From: Paramecium pentaurelia
Taxonomy: Eukaryota; Ciliophora; Oligohymenophorea; Peniculida; Parameciidae
Direction of reading: 5' to 3'
Length of the DNA stretch: 64,000 bases
Assembly (NCBI GenBank): GCA_905183005.1
Contig: CAJJDO010000007.1
Span: forward strand, 62,001 to 126,000
Shown: positions 36,039-47,246 of the stretch, one piece after another
How the letters are laid out: every line of letters starts with the position of its first letter
Numbering within the stretch: position 1 is the first letter of the stretch
Translations under genes and position numbers: made by a program
The notes under the pieces: generated by a model
Told to the model about the DNA's origin: nothing
Databases searched by the model: none
The model's input: the letters and a program-made list of their open reading frames with translations, nothing else

Positions 36039-36761
36039 ATGTTTAATCCATTTCGATATATTGCTGATTTTTTACACTTGGTGTCATTTCTGATACTCAT
36101 TTTAAAAATTCGTAAAACAAGAAATTGCTTAGGTAACTAATGAAATAATATAATAGGATTATCATACAGAACTTAAGAAATCTATCTTGCAGTGTTCTGT
36201 GTCAGATATATTGATCTATTCATGTATTTTGTTTCAGTTTACAATACTTCAATGAAATTACTTTACATCAGCAGCACTGTGTTCATTATATACCTTATGA
36301 AGTTCAAGAAACCATATTGTCTAGTATTTAATACTGCTAATTTATAGTCTTATGATTAAGCAAGTGATGACTTTCCACACTATAAATTCATATACACTGG
36401 AGCAGGAGTCTTGGCTTTACTTGTCCATACAGATTTAGCACCATTTGAATTAGGATGGTCATATAGTATTTGGTTAGAAGCATTAGCAATTATACCATAA
36501 TTACATATGTTACAAAAGATCAAAGATGTTAATATAAATTATCATAATTAGGTTGAAAACATTACATCCAATTATGTGGGAGCTTTGGGAGTTTATCGTT
36601 TCTTCTATATTGTTAGTTGGATTTATAAATACTCATTAACTGGAGATGTTTGTTGGACATCACTTTTGGGAGGAATTGTTTAAACTATCTTATATGCAGA
36701 TTTCCTTTACTATTACATCATTAGTCTAAAATCAGGGAAAGGTATGTCTTTAGGAGTTTGA
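36039..36761 (+). CDS. ERD2: ER lumen protein-retaining (KDEL/HDEL) receptor
   Basis: 232 residues with one 24 nt intron (36133-36156). Seven-helix receptor that returns ER proteins from the Golgi. The family landmarks are clear: FRYIADFLHLVSFLILILKIRKTR at the N-terminus, LSYRTQEIYLAVFCVRYIDL after the splice, then WSYSIWLEALAIIPQLHML and GVYRFFYIVSWIYK. Its ATG lies 7 bp from the start codon of the divergent M16-like gene, so the two share an almost absent intergenic promoter. Confidence 0.95.
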
Positions 36762-36919
36762 GATTTGTGATTATTACAATATTGAAAGCAGTTTAAATTA
36801 ATACCCTTATAATTATCATTCTTAAGAGATTGCACATTTCATTTATTACAAATTTTTACTATAATAATGACGTGGCAATCTGGAAATCATAATTAAAAAT
36901 TTAGAATTAATAAAATTAA

Positions 36920-37756
36920 TCAAATTAATCTACAAACACATTTCTTTTCAAATTCAAATAATCTACCATTTTCCAATTTAACTAAAACTTTTTTCTTTTC
37001 TTTCTTCTCTACAAATTAACCAAATTCTCCCTTAAATTCTCCTTTTATAATGCAAACCCTTCCTCCTTTTTTTGGAAGTGTAACTTTAACATCCTTTTCT
37101 TTCAAATCTTCTATTAGTTCTCCATGAGAACCCAAAGCACTAAAAGTATATTCATCTTAAACATCTGATATTGAAATATTTTTATTATAGAATTTACCAT
37201 CCTAATAATGCTTATTCTTAACCTTAACTACAATGCCTGATGTTATCCATTTTAATTATTTCTGAGATTTACTTTTTGATCTACTTCTACTTTTTTCTTC
37301 TTTGTATAATTTAGCATCTACCACTTAATCAGCTGCAATTTTTATTTTTTCTCCATTACTTTTCAATTCTATTAAATAAGTATCACTTTATCCTTATATT
37401 TTAATAACATCAACTATAACTCCTTTCATTTTTTTATATTTTCCACTTTTAATAACTACATCTTAAAATTTTTCACTTTCTTATTTCTCCTTCTCTCCAA
37501 TATATTTATATGTTTTCATAGGATTCACTCCTAAACCTTCTCTGTCTCCTCTTGATTAAAATTCTATTGGTTTTAATAATGCTGTGCTTTTTTAAGAATT
37601 TTTGCCAATTGGTTAACCTTCTTAAAAACCCATTTTTTAAAGTAAATTTTAAGCAAATTAAGATACAGGAGCCTTAAAGTAAGTTTCTTCAGTATTATCA
37701 GGTTTGCTAGATAAAGTGAAATTTTTTCTTTCTTAAACTGGTACATCATTTATCAT
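36920..37756 (-). CDS. GPKOW: GPKOW/Spp2-type splicing factor (G-patch + KOW)
   Basis: 278 residues, no intron. A G-patch-like segment (KMGFQEGQPIGKN ... QSRGDREGLG, about 40-75) is followed by two KOW-like motifs (VVIKSGKYKKMKGVIVDV and VCIIKGEFKGEFGQFVEK). This combination defines GPKOW/Spp2/MOS2, which activates the spliceosomal helicase DHX16/Prp2. A short RS-like run (KSRSRSKSKSQ) lies between. It would be nuclear, and fits a genome with many tiny introns. Confidence 0.86.
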
Positions 37757-37855
37757 CTTTATTAAATTATATTTATGCTTTATAGGAAAACTTTGTAATT
37801 TTTGAGCAATTAAGTTGCTCGATCTAAATTAGGGTAATTACAGTATCAAGGGATT

Positions 37856-38986
37856 ATGATGAAAGTACCTTGTGAAATGCAAAAAGAAGAAAATTCTGAA
37901 GAAGATAGATTAGTAAAAGCATTTTTTACAAAAAATCACGAATAAATAAAAGTATATGGTCATTCTCAGAGAGAACCCAATGAAAAGAGCAGTTCACCAA
38001 AAAATTCATGGTATAAGGTAGTATTGCCATTTAAAAGTAATCCAGAACTAAGTTTTAAATTTAGAAGATTTTACACAAATCAAGTAAGAATTGGTCGTTT
38101 ATTGGAATTGATGGATTATATAGCATCCACTGTTTCATATAATTATATACTACCTAGCAGTGGTGCTACTATGGTTACTGCAATGGTAGATAATATTAAT
38201 TTTTTTGGAAAGATTTCTGCTGATTAAGATCTTGAAATATAAGGATATGTAACATATGTTGGTAATTCATCTATTGAAGTGTATATTGATGTTATGTAAG
38301 AAGGAGTAGTTAATGTTTCAGCCAATTTCTTAATGGTAGCTAGAGATGGCAAAGATCATTCAAAAGCATATAAAGTACCTGTTATGGATTTGAATGGAGA
38401 AGGTGATAAAGAAACTGCAGAATTAAGATGTTATTTAGGAAAACATATGCAAGAAAAAAGAAAATAATAAAAAGACAGAGGTTTAGATAGAAAAGCACCA
38501 AGTTAGGAAGAAATTAATGAACTACATAAATTTTTCATGAATCCTCCATCAGATATAACTATAGATGAAACTTAAATTGAAAAAACATTGTTAATGCATA
38601 TTTAAGATAGAAATCTCCATGGAAAAGTATTTGGAGGCTTTGTAATGAGAGAAGCTTTTGAACTTGGTTGGCTCAATGCTTATTTACATGTTAAAGGATA
38701 AGGTTTCCCTTAAATTATACATATTGATGATATTTAATTCCTTGCACCTGTTGATATTGGAAGTGCTTTATAAGTTTAAAGTAGAATTACAGCTGTAAAG
38801 GACACAATAATGCATGTTGAGGTTAATTGTTATAAAATAAGTCCAAATTAATAGAAAATTAGATCAAATGATCTTCATTTGACTTTAAATGTTCCAGGAA
38901 TTGCTATTCCTTAAGTTCAACCTAAAACATATAATGAAGGTATGTAGTGGTTGAATGCTTGTCGTCGTATGAATTATACTATTTGA
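37856..38986 (+). CDS. Acyl-CoA thioesterase, ACOT9/10-like (double hotdog)
   Basis: 376 residues, no intron. Hydrolyses acyl-CoA to free acid and CoA, usually in mitochondria. Two hotdog folds are visible: the first around QVRIGRLLELMDYIAS and NINFFGKISADQDLEI, the second with NLHGKVFGGFVMREAFELGW and IQFLAPVDIGSALQVQSRI. The HGKVFGG segment of the second is the family's active-site loop. Two ATGs in a row open the frame. Divergent from the GPKOW gene, 99 bp apart. Confidence 0.9.
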
Positions 38987-39102
38987 ACAAATGCATTTGC
39001 AAATTTATTAGTATAAAATATGATTTAATAATATTTCTATTATCTACTCAGAAAGATTTCAAAAAACTAATATAATAAAGGAACACAGATATATATTAAA
39101 CT

Positions 39103-39656
39103 TCAATATTTTTCAACTTTAGGTTATTATTTTTTACTTGGTTATTAGACTTACATTGCCATCATTTCTTGCATTTCTTACATTTATTATTATTATTATT
39201 ATTGCATTCTTTTCATTTCTTCTCTCATTTACATTTTAAGCATTCCTATTTCAGCCAATTATATGAATCCCAAGATTATGCCTCCAAATATAGCATTTCT
39301 AACTGCAATTCTTGTGCCAGCTAAAACTATAATTCAAAGGCTATACCTCTAATGGCTAAAAATCCTCCTGTAAATGCACCAGCAACTATAGGATTAATAA
39401 AATCTTATTGGTTTCTCAAATGCATAAGAGTACAATCTGTAATACTAAACAATCCTCCCCAAAGAGCAAATGATCCTCCTAAAATTGGGGCTCTTCTTTT
39501 TAATAATTAGATTCCCCCAAAAAATCTCTCCTTCTTTGGAGCAAATGACATGCCTTTTAAGAAATAGAATATGCATCCAGCAAAGCACCCCATTGAGAAA
39601 GCTCCTCCAAAATCATCAATGATTCTGTAAGGACACGGTTATTCACGCATAGCCAT
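39103..39656 (-). CDS. Tim17/22/23-family inner-membrane translocase subunit, Tim17-like
   Basis: 175 residues with one 26 nt intron. Subunit of the mitochondrial inner-membrane protein import channel. MREQPCPYRIIDDFGGAFSMGC is the Tim17 N-terminus. The Tim17 signature continues with GGSFALWGGLFSITDCTL and TGGFLAIRAGTRIAVRNA, four TM segments in all. The C-terminal tail is Met/Gln-rich and carries a run of five glutamines encoded entirely by TAA. Confidence 0.93.
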
Positions 39657-40495
39657 CTTAATTCTGGTTAAAATTTATTAATTAAAAGTTAATCATTAAT
39701 TAAAATAATTAAGTAATAGTAATAATGGAAGGGGATCATCTTTTGTAAGCTAAAGTTCTGATTCTGCAATCAATATTAATTCTATTATTATTAGATCTCA
39801 GAACAGAATTGCTTGGTTCACTCTCTAAAATTAATTTCTTATTTTATGTTATTCTTTCATTATATCACAATCTATAATATTCCTAAAATTAGTACTTATA
39901 TTTATGTTGGTTTCAATCATTTTTTATCAAAAATTTGTTAAATTTATTAACGCAAATTTTGAAATTTTAGTTTATTCACTAGTTTTCAAGTTTCAAATGA
40001 TCATCCTACATATAAATATACTCTCTTTTGTAAAGTTGGATCTCAAAAGATATTTTAGATAACCTATCTCTAAATAATTAGGGTGATTAGATTAAATTTT
40101 CATAATCTCCTAAATGAATTCCTTTTAAAAAATAATTAAAACACTTTATGTTCTTAACCAAATGAATCCGAATCTGAATTTACTTTTATTCTTTTATGAA
40201 AATCTTTTAATTTATTTAAATAAATAAATTCAATAGGTTTCAATTTAATTTTCTTAAATTTTTGATTGAGAAACATATATTGAATTTAATAATGAGATAG
40301 ATCATATTTTGATTCATAAATAATTTTGTTTTTGAGATAATTATTACTATTCTAAAAATATTATTAAAAAGCTTATAACTTTTATAAGAACTCAAAGTTA
40401 TTGTAAAATTAGTCTTGCTGCAATTAATTCAAATGAAGCAGAAATTTATTTTGGAATTAATTGTTAACATATTTCAGAAAACGAATCAATTTTAA
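39657..40495. other. Longest spacer (839 bp), possible small ORF
   Basis: Between the Tim17 start and the thioesterase start. The only candidate is the frame at 39725-40000, listed separately. The rest is AT-rich with no visible element. Confidence 0.45.
39725..40000 (+). CDS. Possible 91-residue hydrophobic ORF
   Basis: ATG-to-TGA frame without intron. It opens MEGDHLLQAKVLILQ and is Leu/Phe-rich, with one or two possible TM stretches. No family likeness. AT-rich DNA read with a single stop codon yields such frames by chance, so it may not be a gene. Confidence 0.25.
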
Positions 40496-41343
40496 ATGTT
40501 TTTATTAATTCCACTTTATTTTTTTTTAGGGTAAACTTTACCTACAGTACTTTTTCATGGATTAGGCGATAGTTGCTCTTGGTCTTTGCTTAAATCATTT
40601 TTTTCAGAAATAAACGCTGAGTGTATAGAAATAGGTTCTGGACCATCATCCTCCATTTTATTAGGATTTTTAGATCAAGCTAAGGATGCTTGTATTAAAG
40701 TGTAGGAAAAATATGCAGGTTAAACAATAAATGTTGTTGGTCTATCATAAGGTGCTTTGATTGGGAGATATATTATTACAGATTGTGATTTAAAAGGTGG
40801 AAGAGTGTCTAAGTATTTATCAATAGGAGGTCCTTAAATGGGTGTATCAGTTATTCCTCATTGCAATAGTTATTTATGTTGGCCATTAAATAAAGTAGTT
40901 GATTCTTTAGTTTACACTGATTATGTTTAATAACATATTGGACCAGCTGGTTATTTTAGAAATCATGAAGATTTAGATTCTTATTTAAAATACAATCATT
41001 TTCTTCCTGATTTGAATAATGAAAGAAATCCAGAATGTTCAAGGAGATAAAAAGTATAAGTTTAATATATTTGATTTAGTTTTCATCACTTGATTAAGTT
41101 ATGCTTGTGAAATTTCTACAAGATGAAATGGTTCTTCCAAAAGAATCTGCATTTTTTGAATCAGTGGATCCTGAAACTGGTTTAGTGATTCCACTAATAT
41201 AATCAGAATTTTATATCTAAGATTATATTGGTTTAAAATAATTAGATCAACAAAGAAAAATAAAATTTATAGAAATAGATGATTCTCATTTAAAATGGAC
41301 AGATGAAATAACAAAGAATGTATTTATTCCTTTTTTAATTTGA
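40496..41343 (+). CDS. Palmitoyl-protein thioesterase (PPT1-like)
   Basis: 273 residues with one 26 nt intron. Lysosomal or secreted enzyme that removes palmitate from cysteines. A signal peptide (MFLLIPLYFFLGQT) precedes LPTVLFHGLGDSC, the family's oxyanion-hole motif. The nucleophile serine is in VVGLSQGALIGR; the aspartate (ESVDPETG) and histidine (DDSHLKW) complete the triad. SIGGPQMGVS and YCWPLNK-like segments fit PPT1 rather than PPT2. Confidence 0.92.
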
Positions 41344-41450
41344 TTGACTTTTATATTAATTTGATATTTTATATTTAGTGTGTTATTTTTCAAAAAACTC
41401 TTAATATATATATTAATCTAATATTATTTGTAAACATCTTCATATTTAAT

Positions 41451-43011
41451 TCAACTTTAAATTTTTGACGATTTTCTAAATATTTTAAATTGATACATTT
41501 TAGAAGTAATTTCACTTTCCACCTAAAGACCTCTATCTATTAGATTCACATATTTCTTATCTTCTTTGTAGACTAATAGAGATGCTACAGTTGCCATTAA
41601 AGCCAACAAAAGTAAAAATGATTCTGTTACAATCTTAGAATCAGTCAATCTAATTAAAAAATGTAAATACATCTCAAAGAAAGTGCAAATATGCGGAGTT
41701 ACAGAAATTCCAAAATTCTGTAAACAAACAAAAAGAGCCAAACTTCTACCATATTTATGTGGATGTGTTAAATATAATACACTACTCCAAACAGTTGTAT
41801 AAGATAATGCAAAAGAAAATCCTAACAACAGTAAACCTTCAAATGGAGATTACAACAGTACTAATATATGAGCCCAAATAGCCATCAAACCTGAGAAAAT
41901 AGTCTTTCTATTTTACATAATAACTTACTAATGTTGATCTTTAACCATACATATCTATCACAAAACCTAATAATGGAGTTATAAATCCTGAGAATAACCA
42001 CATTAATGTAACTAATTTTCTAGCTAAATCTTCTCCATTTTAAAGATTGATTAACCATTTATTCAATAAAAATTCTTATGCATAACCAACCAACACAAGA
42101 ACAGATGTTGATGCAAAAGTGTAAAAGAATAATAATAACCAATATATAATTGGAAATTCATGTCTGTTCCCATAACCACAACAATTTTCATAAAAATTTT
42201 AATCTAAAACTTCTGATTCTATTTATTAAGCTTCAATATAATCTTATTCAATTTTTATTTCTTCTCCATCATCTTATAAAGAGAAAATTTCACTTGGACC
42301 TTGCTTCTAATAAAGTTATGAAGATTTTTTTATGCCTTCCTCTATTTAAAAATAGTTTGCTCCTTTCTAAATTATTATGGATTAAACATTAATATCAATA
42401 TCTTTTGTTACAAAAGCCATAATCAACCCTAAAATAGTAAATAATAATGCAATAACATTTGAACCATATATAGAATCTATATTTGGAGCAAACAAAGTAC
42501 AAACAACCATTCCACTCATATAAATTAGTTAATATATTCCTAATACAAAAGTCTAAATAATTAAGTAATTTAATACCAAATATGTAAATTTGTAATAGGA
42601 ACAAATAAAAGAAGTTAAAACAATTAATAAAGATTCTATACCCCAACCTATAATAATTCTTCCTATTATGAAAGTAATCTTATTTCCTGAATGAGCACCT
42701 ATTGTTGTAATAAATTAACCAATAACGCATAATAAATTTTGAAAAAGGATTGCAAAAGTATCTCCATAAGAATCTCTCAATACTCCAGAGAAGTAGGGTA
42801 GAAATGAATTTAATAAGTAATGGAGAGTTGTCAAAAGAGTTAAAAATTCTTTTTGATCATCTAAATTAAATATTTCACCAAGATTTTTCATTTAATGTGG
42901 CAATACTAAACAGTATGCTGATGCTATTAAACCAAAAGAAGTCGTTAATACTAAATGCCATTTTGATTTATGATTCTATTTATCCAAATAAAATTAGTTA
43001 ATATTCTTCAT
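41451..43011 (-). CDS. Major-facilitator transporter, MFSD1-like
   Basis: About 500 residues, twelve TM helices, with at least one 21 nt intron. First half: HLVLTTSFGLIASAYCLVLP, LLNSFLPYFSGVLRDSYGD (an MFS motif A variant) and IIGRIIIGWGIESLLI. A long acidic central loop then leads to FPIIYWLLLFFYTFAST and the second half, including SGFITPLLGFVIDMYG. The pattern matches MFSD1-type lysosomal dipeptide transporters. Full splice structure was not checked. Confidence 0.8.
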
Positions 43012-43302
43012 AATTTTTCAATATTTGGTTATTAAAACAATAATTTTATGGTTTTGAAAGTTAAAAGAAAATTAATTAGAAACCTTTAAAAATGGAAAAA
43101 AGATTTTCATTTGAAAAACATTAGAATATATATTAAAGAAAGATAAAAGAGCTTTATAATAAACTAATTAATACTGAAATAAATTTATATATATTATAAT
43201 AATTTCTCCTCTATTTAAATAATTTTTAATACTAAACTAAAATGAGATTTTATAATTTAAGATTGTATTAAGGAGTTGAGTATTTAATATTAATTTAATA
43301 TT

Positions 43303-44282
43303 TCAAAATTAGTTACCCTGAATTTATTGAGCATATTTAAAAAATTCATGATTGACAAATTCAGTAGCAGTAATTCTATTATATTCTTCAGCTAATCCTC
43401 CTTCTATTAAATCTTTTAAATCTTCAAGTAATTGTTTAGGTGTATTTTCCCTTATTAATTATTAATCAATATTCTAGATAAAATCTAATTTCCAAAATAG
43501 ATCTGGTGAATTAATTAATAATTAATAATATTAATCATCTTTAGTAGGATATTATCCCATAATTGGTGGTTGTTTATAAATGGCTAAAAATAATGCAGTT
43601 GTTAAAGCATAAACATCTGCACTAAATAAGCAAAATTCTTGAAATTCTCCTTCATCTAAATTAAGTCTAAAATTAACAATTTCAGGACTTGAATAAGGAG
43701 TAAGGGTTCTAGGTAGCCATTTTGTTAAGAGATCTTCAAATGAAGGTCTGTAGCTGAAACCAAAATCTGCCAATTTGACACAATTTCTGTTAAAGACAAG
43801 CATATTTTCAAGTTTAATATCGTTATGTGCTATATATTAGGAATGTAAATATTCAAGAGCAATAGAAATTTAAGTAAAGTACTTGATTATAATTTTAAGT
43901 GATGTTTCATTTGTCTTACAAAGAGTATAGAGATCACAGGTGGCATTTTCAAGGAATAAACTACAACATTATAGGTTCCCTCCTGCAGGATCTAATTGAT
44001 GATGAGGGATGAATTATTATGGTTTAATTATGTTTGGATGATTGAGTTAACTCAATATTTTCCATTCATTTTATAGATCTTAACATTCTCTTTAATGAAC
44101 AGTATTGTAGGTATTACCATCTTCAATAAAAAGTTATCCATGAAACACTGATTTAATAACTACAGTCTAATGAACTTAAAATAAAACTTTACCTCAGATA
44201 CTCCTACTCGACGATGGATGTAAGAATTGTTGCCTTGTTGGATTAAATAGAGATGATCTGCTATCTGATTAATTTGTTGCAT
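43303..44282 (-). CDS. Protein kinase with HND in place of HRD
   Basis: 317 residues with one 26 nt intron whose removal creates TVVIKSVF, the VAIK lysine. Helix-C glutamate lies in ECQDLQNEWKIL, the catalytic loop reads HNDIKLEN and the metal site LADFGFSY. The activation segment ends in SSPE. The usual HRD arginine is an asparagine, so it is a non-RD kinase. The catalytic Asp, Lys and Asn are kept, so activity is likely. The glycine loop is weak. It lies 32 bp downstream of the roadblock gene on the same strand. Confidence 0.85.
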
Positions 44283-44314
44283 GTATATTTTAATATATTA
44301 TAAATGTTTATTTT

Positions 44315-44654
44315 TCATTCTTCTTCTTTTTTTTCTTCTTTTGGTCCTTAAACGACAATCAATAAGAATTCCTTATCTGGAGCTACCATTATCTCGTTAT
44401 TCTTAGACTTTATACGTAGAAAGGTCAACTCATTCATTGGATCTAAGTCTCTTACAGTTGATCTGCAAATAAATTTAAGTAACTTACTTGGCTTTGGCTG
44501 CTAAAGTTGGAATTGTTCTTGCAATATTTTCACCTTCTTTGCTCTCAGTTCCATAAGTACTACGTATGATTTGACCATCATTATTACAAATAACTATTCC
44601 TTATACTGATTTATGGGTTTTGATTCTATTGATTGTTTCTTCTATATCAGACAT
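44315..44654 (-). CDS. DYNLRB: Roadblock/LC7-type dynein light chain
   Basis: 104 residues with one 25 nt intron. Binds dynein intermediate chains in axonemal and cytoplasmic dynein. The fold's hallmarks are present: DIEETINRIKTHKSVQGIVI at the start, NNDGQIIRSTY, and LTFLRIKSKNNEIMVAPDKEFLLIVVQ at the end. Length is usual apart from an acidic/basic tail of about ten residues. The divergent gene at 44669 starts only 14 bp away. Confidence 0.94.
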
Positions 44655-44668
44655 TATTAATTATAAAA

Positions 44669-46736
44669 ATGAGAGCAACTTTATTTTAGTAGTTAAGAAA
44701 AACTAGAGCTGAATCTGCTAAAGTTGGAGTAAATCGTAATAAATAAATACTTGATACTTCTGAACTTGTTGGAAGATAAAGCTTTTATAGAAAAAGACGA
44801 TTAGAAGACACTAATAATTCTGTACTTGATTAAACAAGTTCATTTCGATTTAATGACAAAGAAAAATATGAATAGGAAATCAAATATCTTAAGAACAATC
44901 TTCATTCTTTAGAAAGTGAAAATATTAAACTAAAAACTAAAATTCATCAATTAGAAGGTAAGCATCTTCAATATTCAAAATTAGATAATTAATTAAAATA
45001 GGAGAAGATGTTATAAGAATTAGATCGTATTGGTCCTGCTAAAACTTAAGTATTAAGATCTCTAAATAATGCAACTGCTTTAAATGCATTAAAAAAGGAA
45101 TTAAATAATATGAAATTGTAAATCTAAAAAAGAGATCAAGAACTTGTAAATATGAAAAAAAATTAAAGATATACTTAAATGAATGAATTATAAATTGAAA
45201 GAACTGCATTTTAAGAAGAGACGGTTAGATTAAGATAATAAATTGAATAATTATTTTAAGCTAGTTTATACAATTTACAATAGAATAATGTAGAATAAGC
45301 AATTCAAGAAAGATTATTTCAATTAATAAGTTAATTATAAGAACATGTCATATAAAAAAGTGAATTGTAAAAAATAATAGAAAGACTTAAAAAAGAATGT
45401 TTGAAATATAGAGTATTAATTTTATCATTAATTTTAGTCTTAATAAATTGAATAAGAATTTAGAAGTAAAAAAGAAATCAGGAAATTAATAGAACAATTA
45501 AAAGAAGAAGCAAATAATTAATAAAAAGATAATAGCAAAGAAACTTAATAATAAACCAAATAAGATGAGTTGCAATTACTTACAGATTTGATGTTTGCAA
45601 AATAAGAAACCTAAACTAAATAAAATGAAATAGAAAAGTTAAATTAGATTATATTTGATTTAGAAACTTAAATTAAAGATTTAACTGTAATATAGAAATC
45701 AGAAACTTAAGAAATAATATAATAATCTCAAAGAATTGATACATCAACTAAATCCAAAATAACTAAAATCTAATTTCCAGTATTTGCAACTGAAATTATA
45801 TCAGAAATACCTTTGCCAGTAAAAAAATCAATTGTGATTTAAGAGTAAATCTAACAATAAGTTAAGTAACCTCCAAGAAGAAGAATAGTACCAGTGAAAT
45901 TTGAGGAAATTAAAAATATAGGGGAAACATTGAAATATAGATTGATGGCTATGGATGTAAGTATTGCATAATTGGATGAATATTTATTTTAAGGAGACTC
46001 TATGACTTTTGGAGAATTAAAGAATAAGTTAAGACTTTATCCATTTAATTTAACAAGTGAAGAATCTTTATTAGTATCTCGTTATATTATGGAAAGTGAG
46101 AATGACGTTTATGAATTAATGGAAACAGCTTCTAATTTTATTCCATATATTCGTTCAGTTTTAAGAAGAATAGTTTCAAATTATAAATTGGAAATTGTTA
46201 AAAATTAATTACTACATTCAGAAAAATTAAAAGATGTTTTGACAAGGTTTAAACCATTTATTTTAAGTAATATCAAATAACTTTATGGAAAGGATTGTAT
46301 AAAAGTAAATAAATAATAATTCAATGAAGCATTGATGTCATTAAATATAGAATTAAATACATTTGAATTGGATTATTTGATAGTTTAAGGAATTTTGGAA
46401 AGTAAAGGAATTGAATCATTAAATTATGAAGAGATGCTAAAATATGAAATTAAGGAGGTTTAAGATTAACAACTTTCATTTTTATTAACTGAATTAAACA
46501 ATTAATAAAATTAAAAAGCTGAGATGTCAGTTATTGAAGAATGTCCAGAAAAACTGTCTGAATTAGATTAATTAGAATAAGTAGATAATAAATAAAGGTA
46601 GATTATAAAAGAGTAATAAAAAAATGCAGATGATCAATATGTTACATTTGATAAGTATGTGAGTGAATAATTTGACTCAGATAGTGAAGAATCAAAATAG
46701 GAAATATTAACATCTGCTTTTAACTTAGAATAATGA
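44669..46736 (+). CDS. Long coiled-coil protein with EF-hand-like C-terminal region
   Basis: 671 residues with two introns (27 and 25 nt). Heptad-rich from about residue 80 to 400 (LKNNLHSLESENIKLK, LKKECLKYR), then a basic linker (PPRRRIVPVKFEE). The C-terminal 200 residues look like degenerate calmodulin-type EF-hand helices (MTFGELKNKLRLYPFNLTSEE, ALMSLNIELNTFELDYLI) without full Ca-binding loops. A long acidic tail ends the protein. The arrangement recalls ciliary or centrosomal scaffold proteins. Name not recognised. Confidence 0.75.
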
Positions 46737-46795
46737 TAATTATTTAATTGTTTTAAATTATATATAATAAATAAAAATTTATTTACATAATAAAA

Positions 46796-47221
46796 ATGAG
46801 TTTTAGAATAGAAGAGTCTCCATAATTCAAAGGAGAAGAATTAAATCTCTCTAAAATTTATCAGAATAGAGAATCTCACTTTTCTCGATTCTCATTTCCA
46901 AGTAGTGTTAGAAATTAGAAAAAGTTTAATTTTCAAGCTTCAGTCGAAACAAAAACTCCAACACCAAATTAAACAAATATAGAGAATGCTCCAAGTGATT
47001 TGAGTTATGAAATAGAGAAAATGATAAAAGAGAGGGAGTAATTATTTGGAGATGTGTAATATTTCGATCCAAAAGTCACTTTTAATATTGATGAATCACC
47101 ATAAAGGATACGTATTTAAAGAAATAGTGCTCCAATGCCAAATACTAAACTATATTAATTCAATTAGCAAATAATCGATGCTGAACACACCTACAATTAA
47201 TTTTGTTATTAATTAATTTGA
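46796..47221 (+). CDS. Small disordered protein
   Basis: 141 residues, no intron. Polar and Ser/Asn/Gln-rich (SRFSFPSSVRNQKKF), with a short acidic helix (LSYEIEKMIKERE). A conserved-looking RIRIQRNSAPMP lies near the end. No domain recognised. Confidence 0.6.
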
Positions 47222-47246
47222 ATATATAAAATATTTTATTATATTT

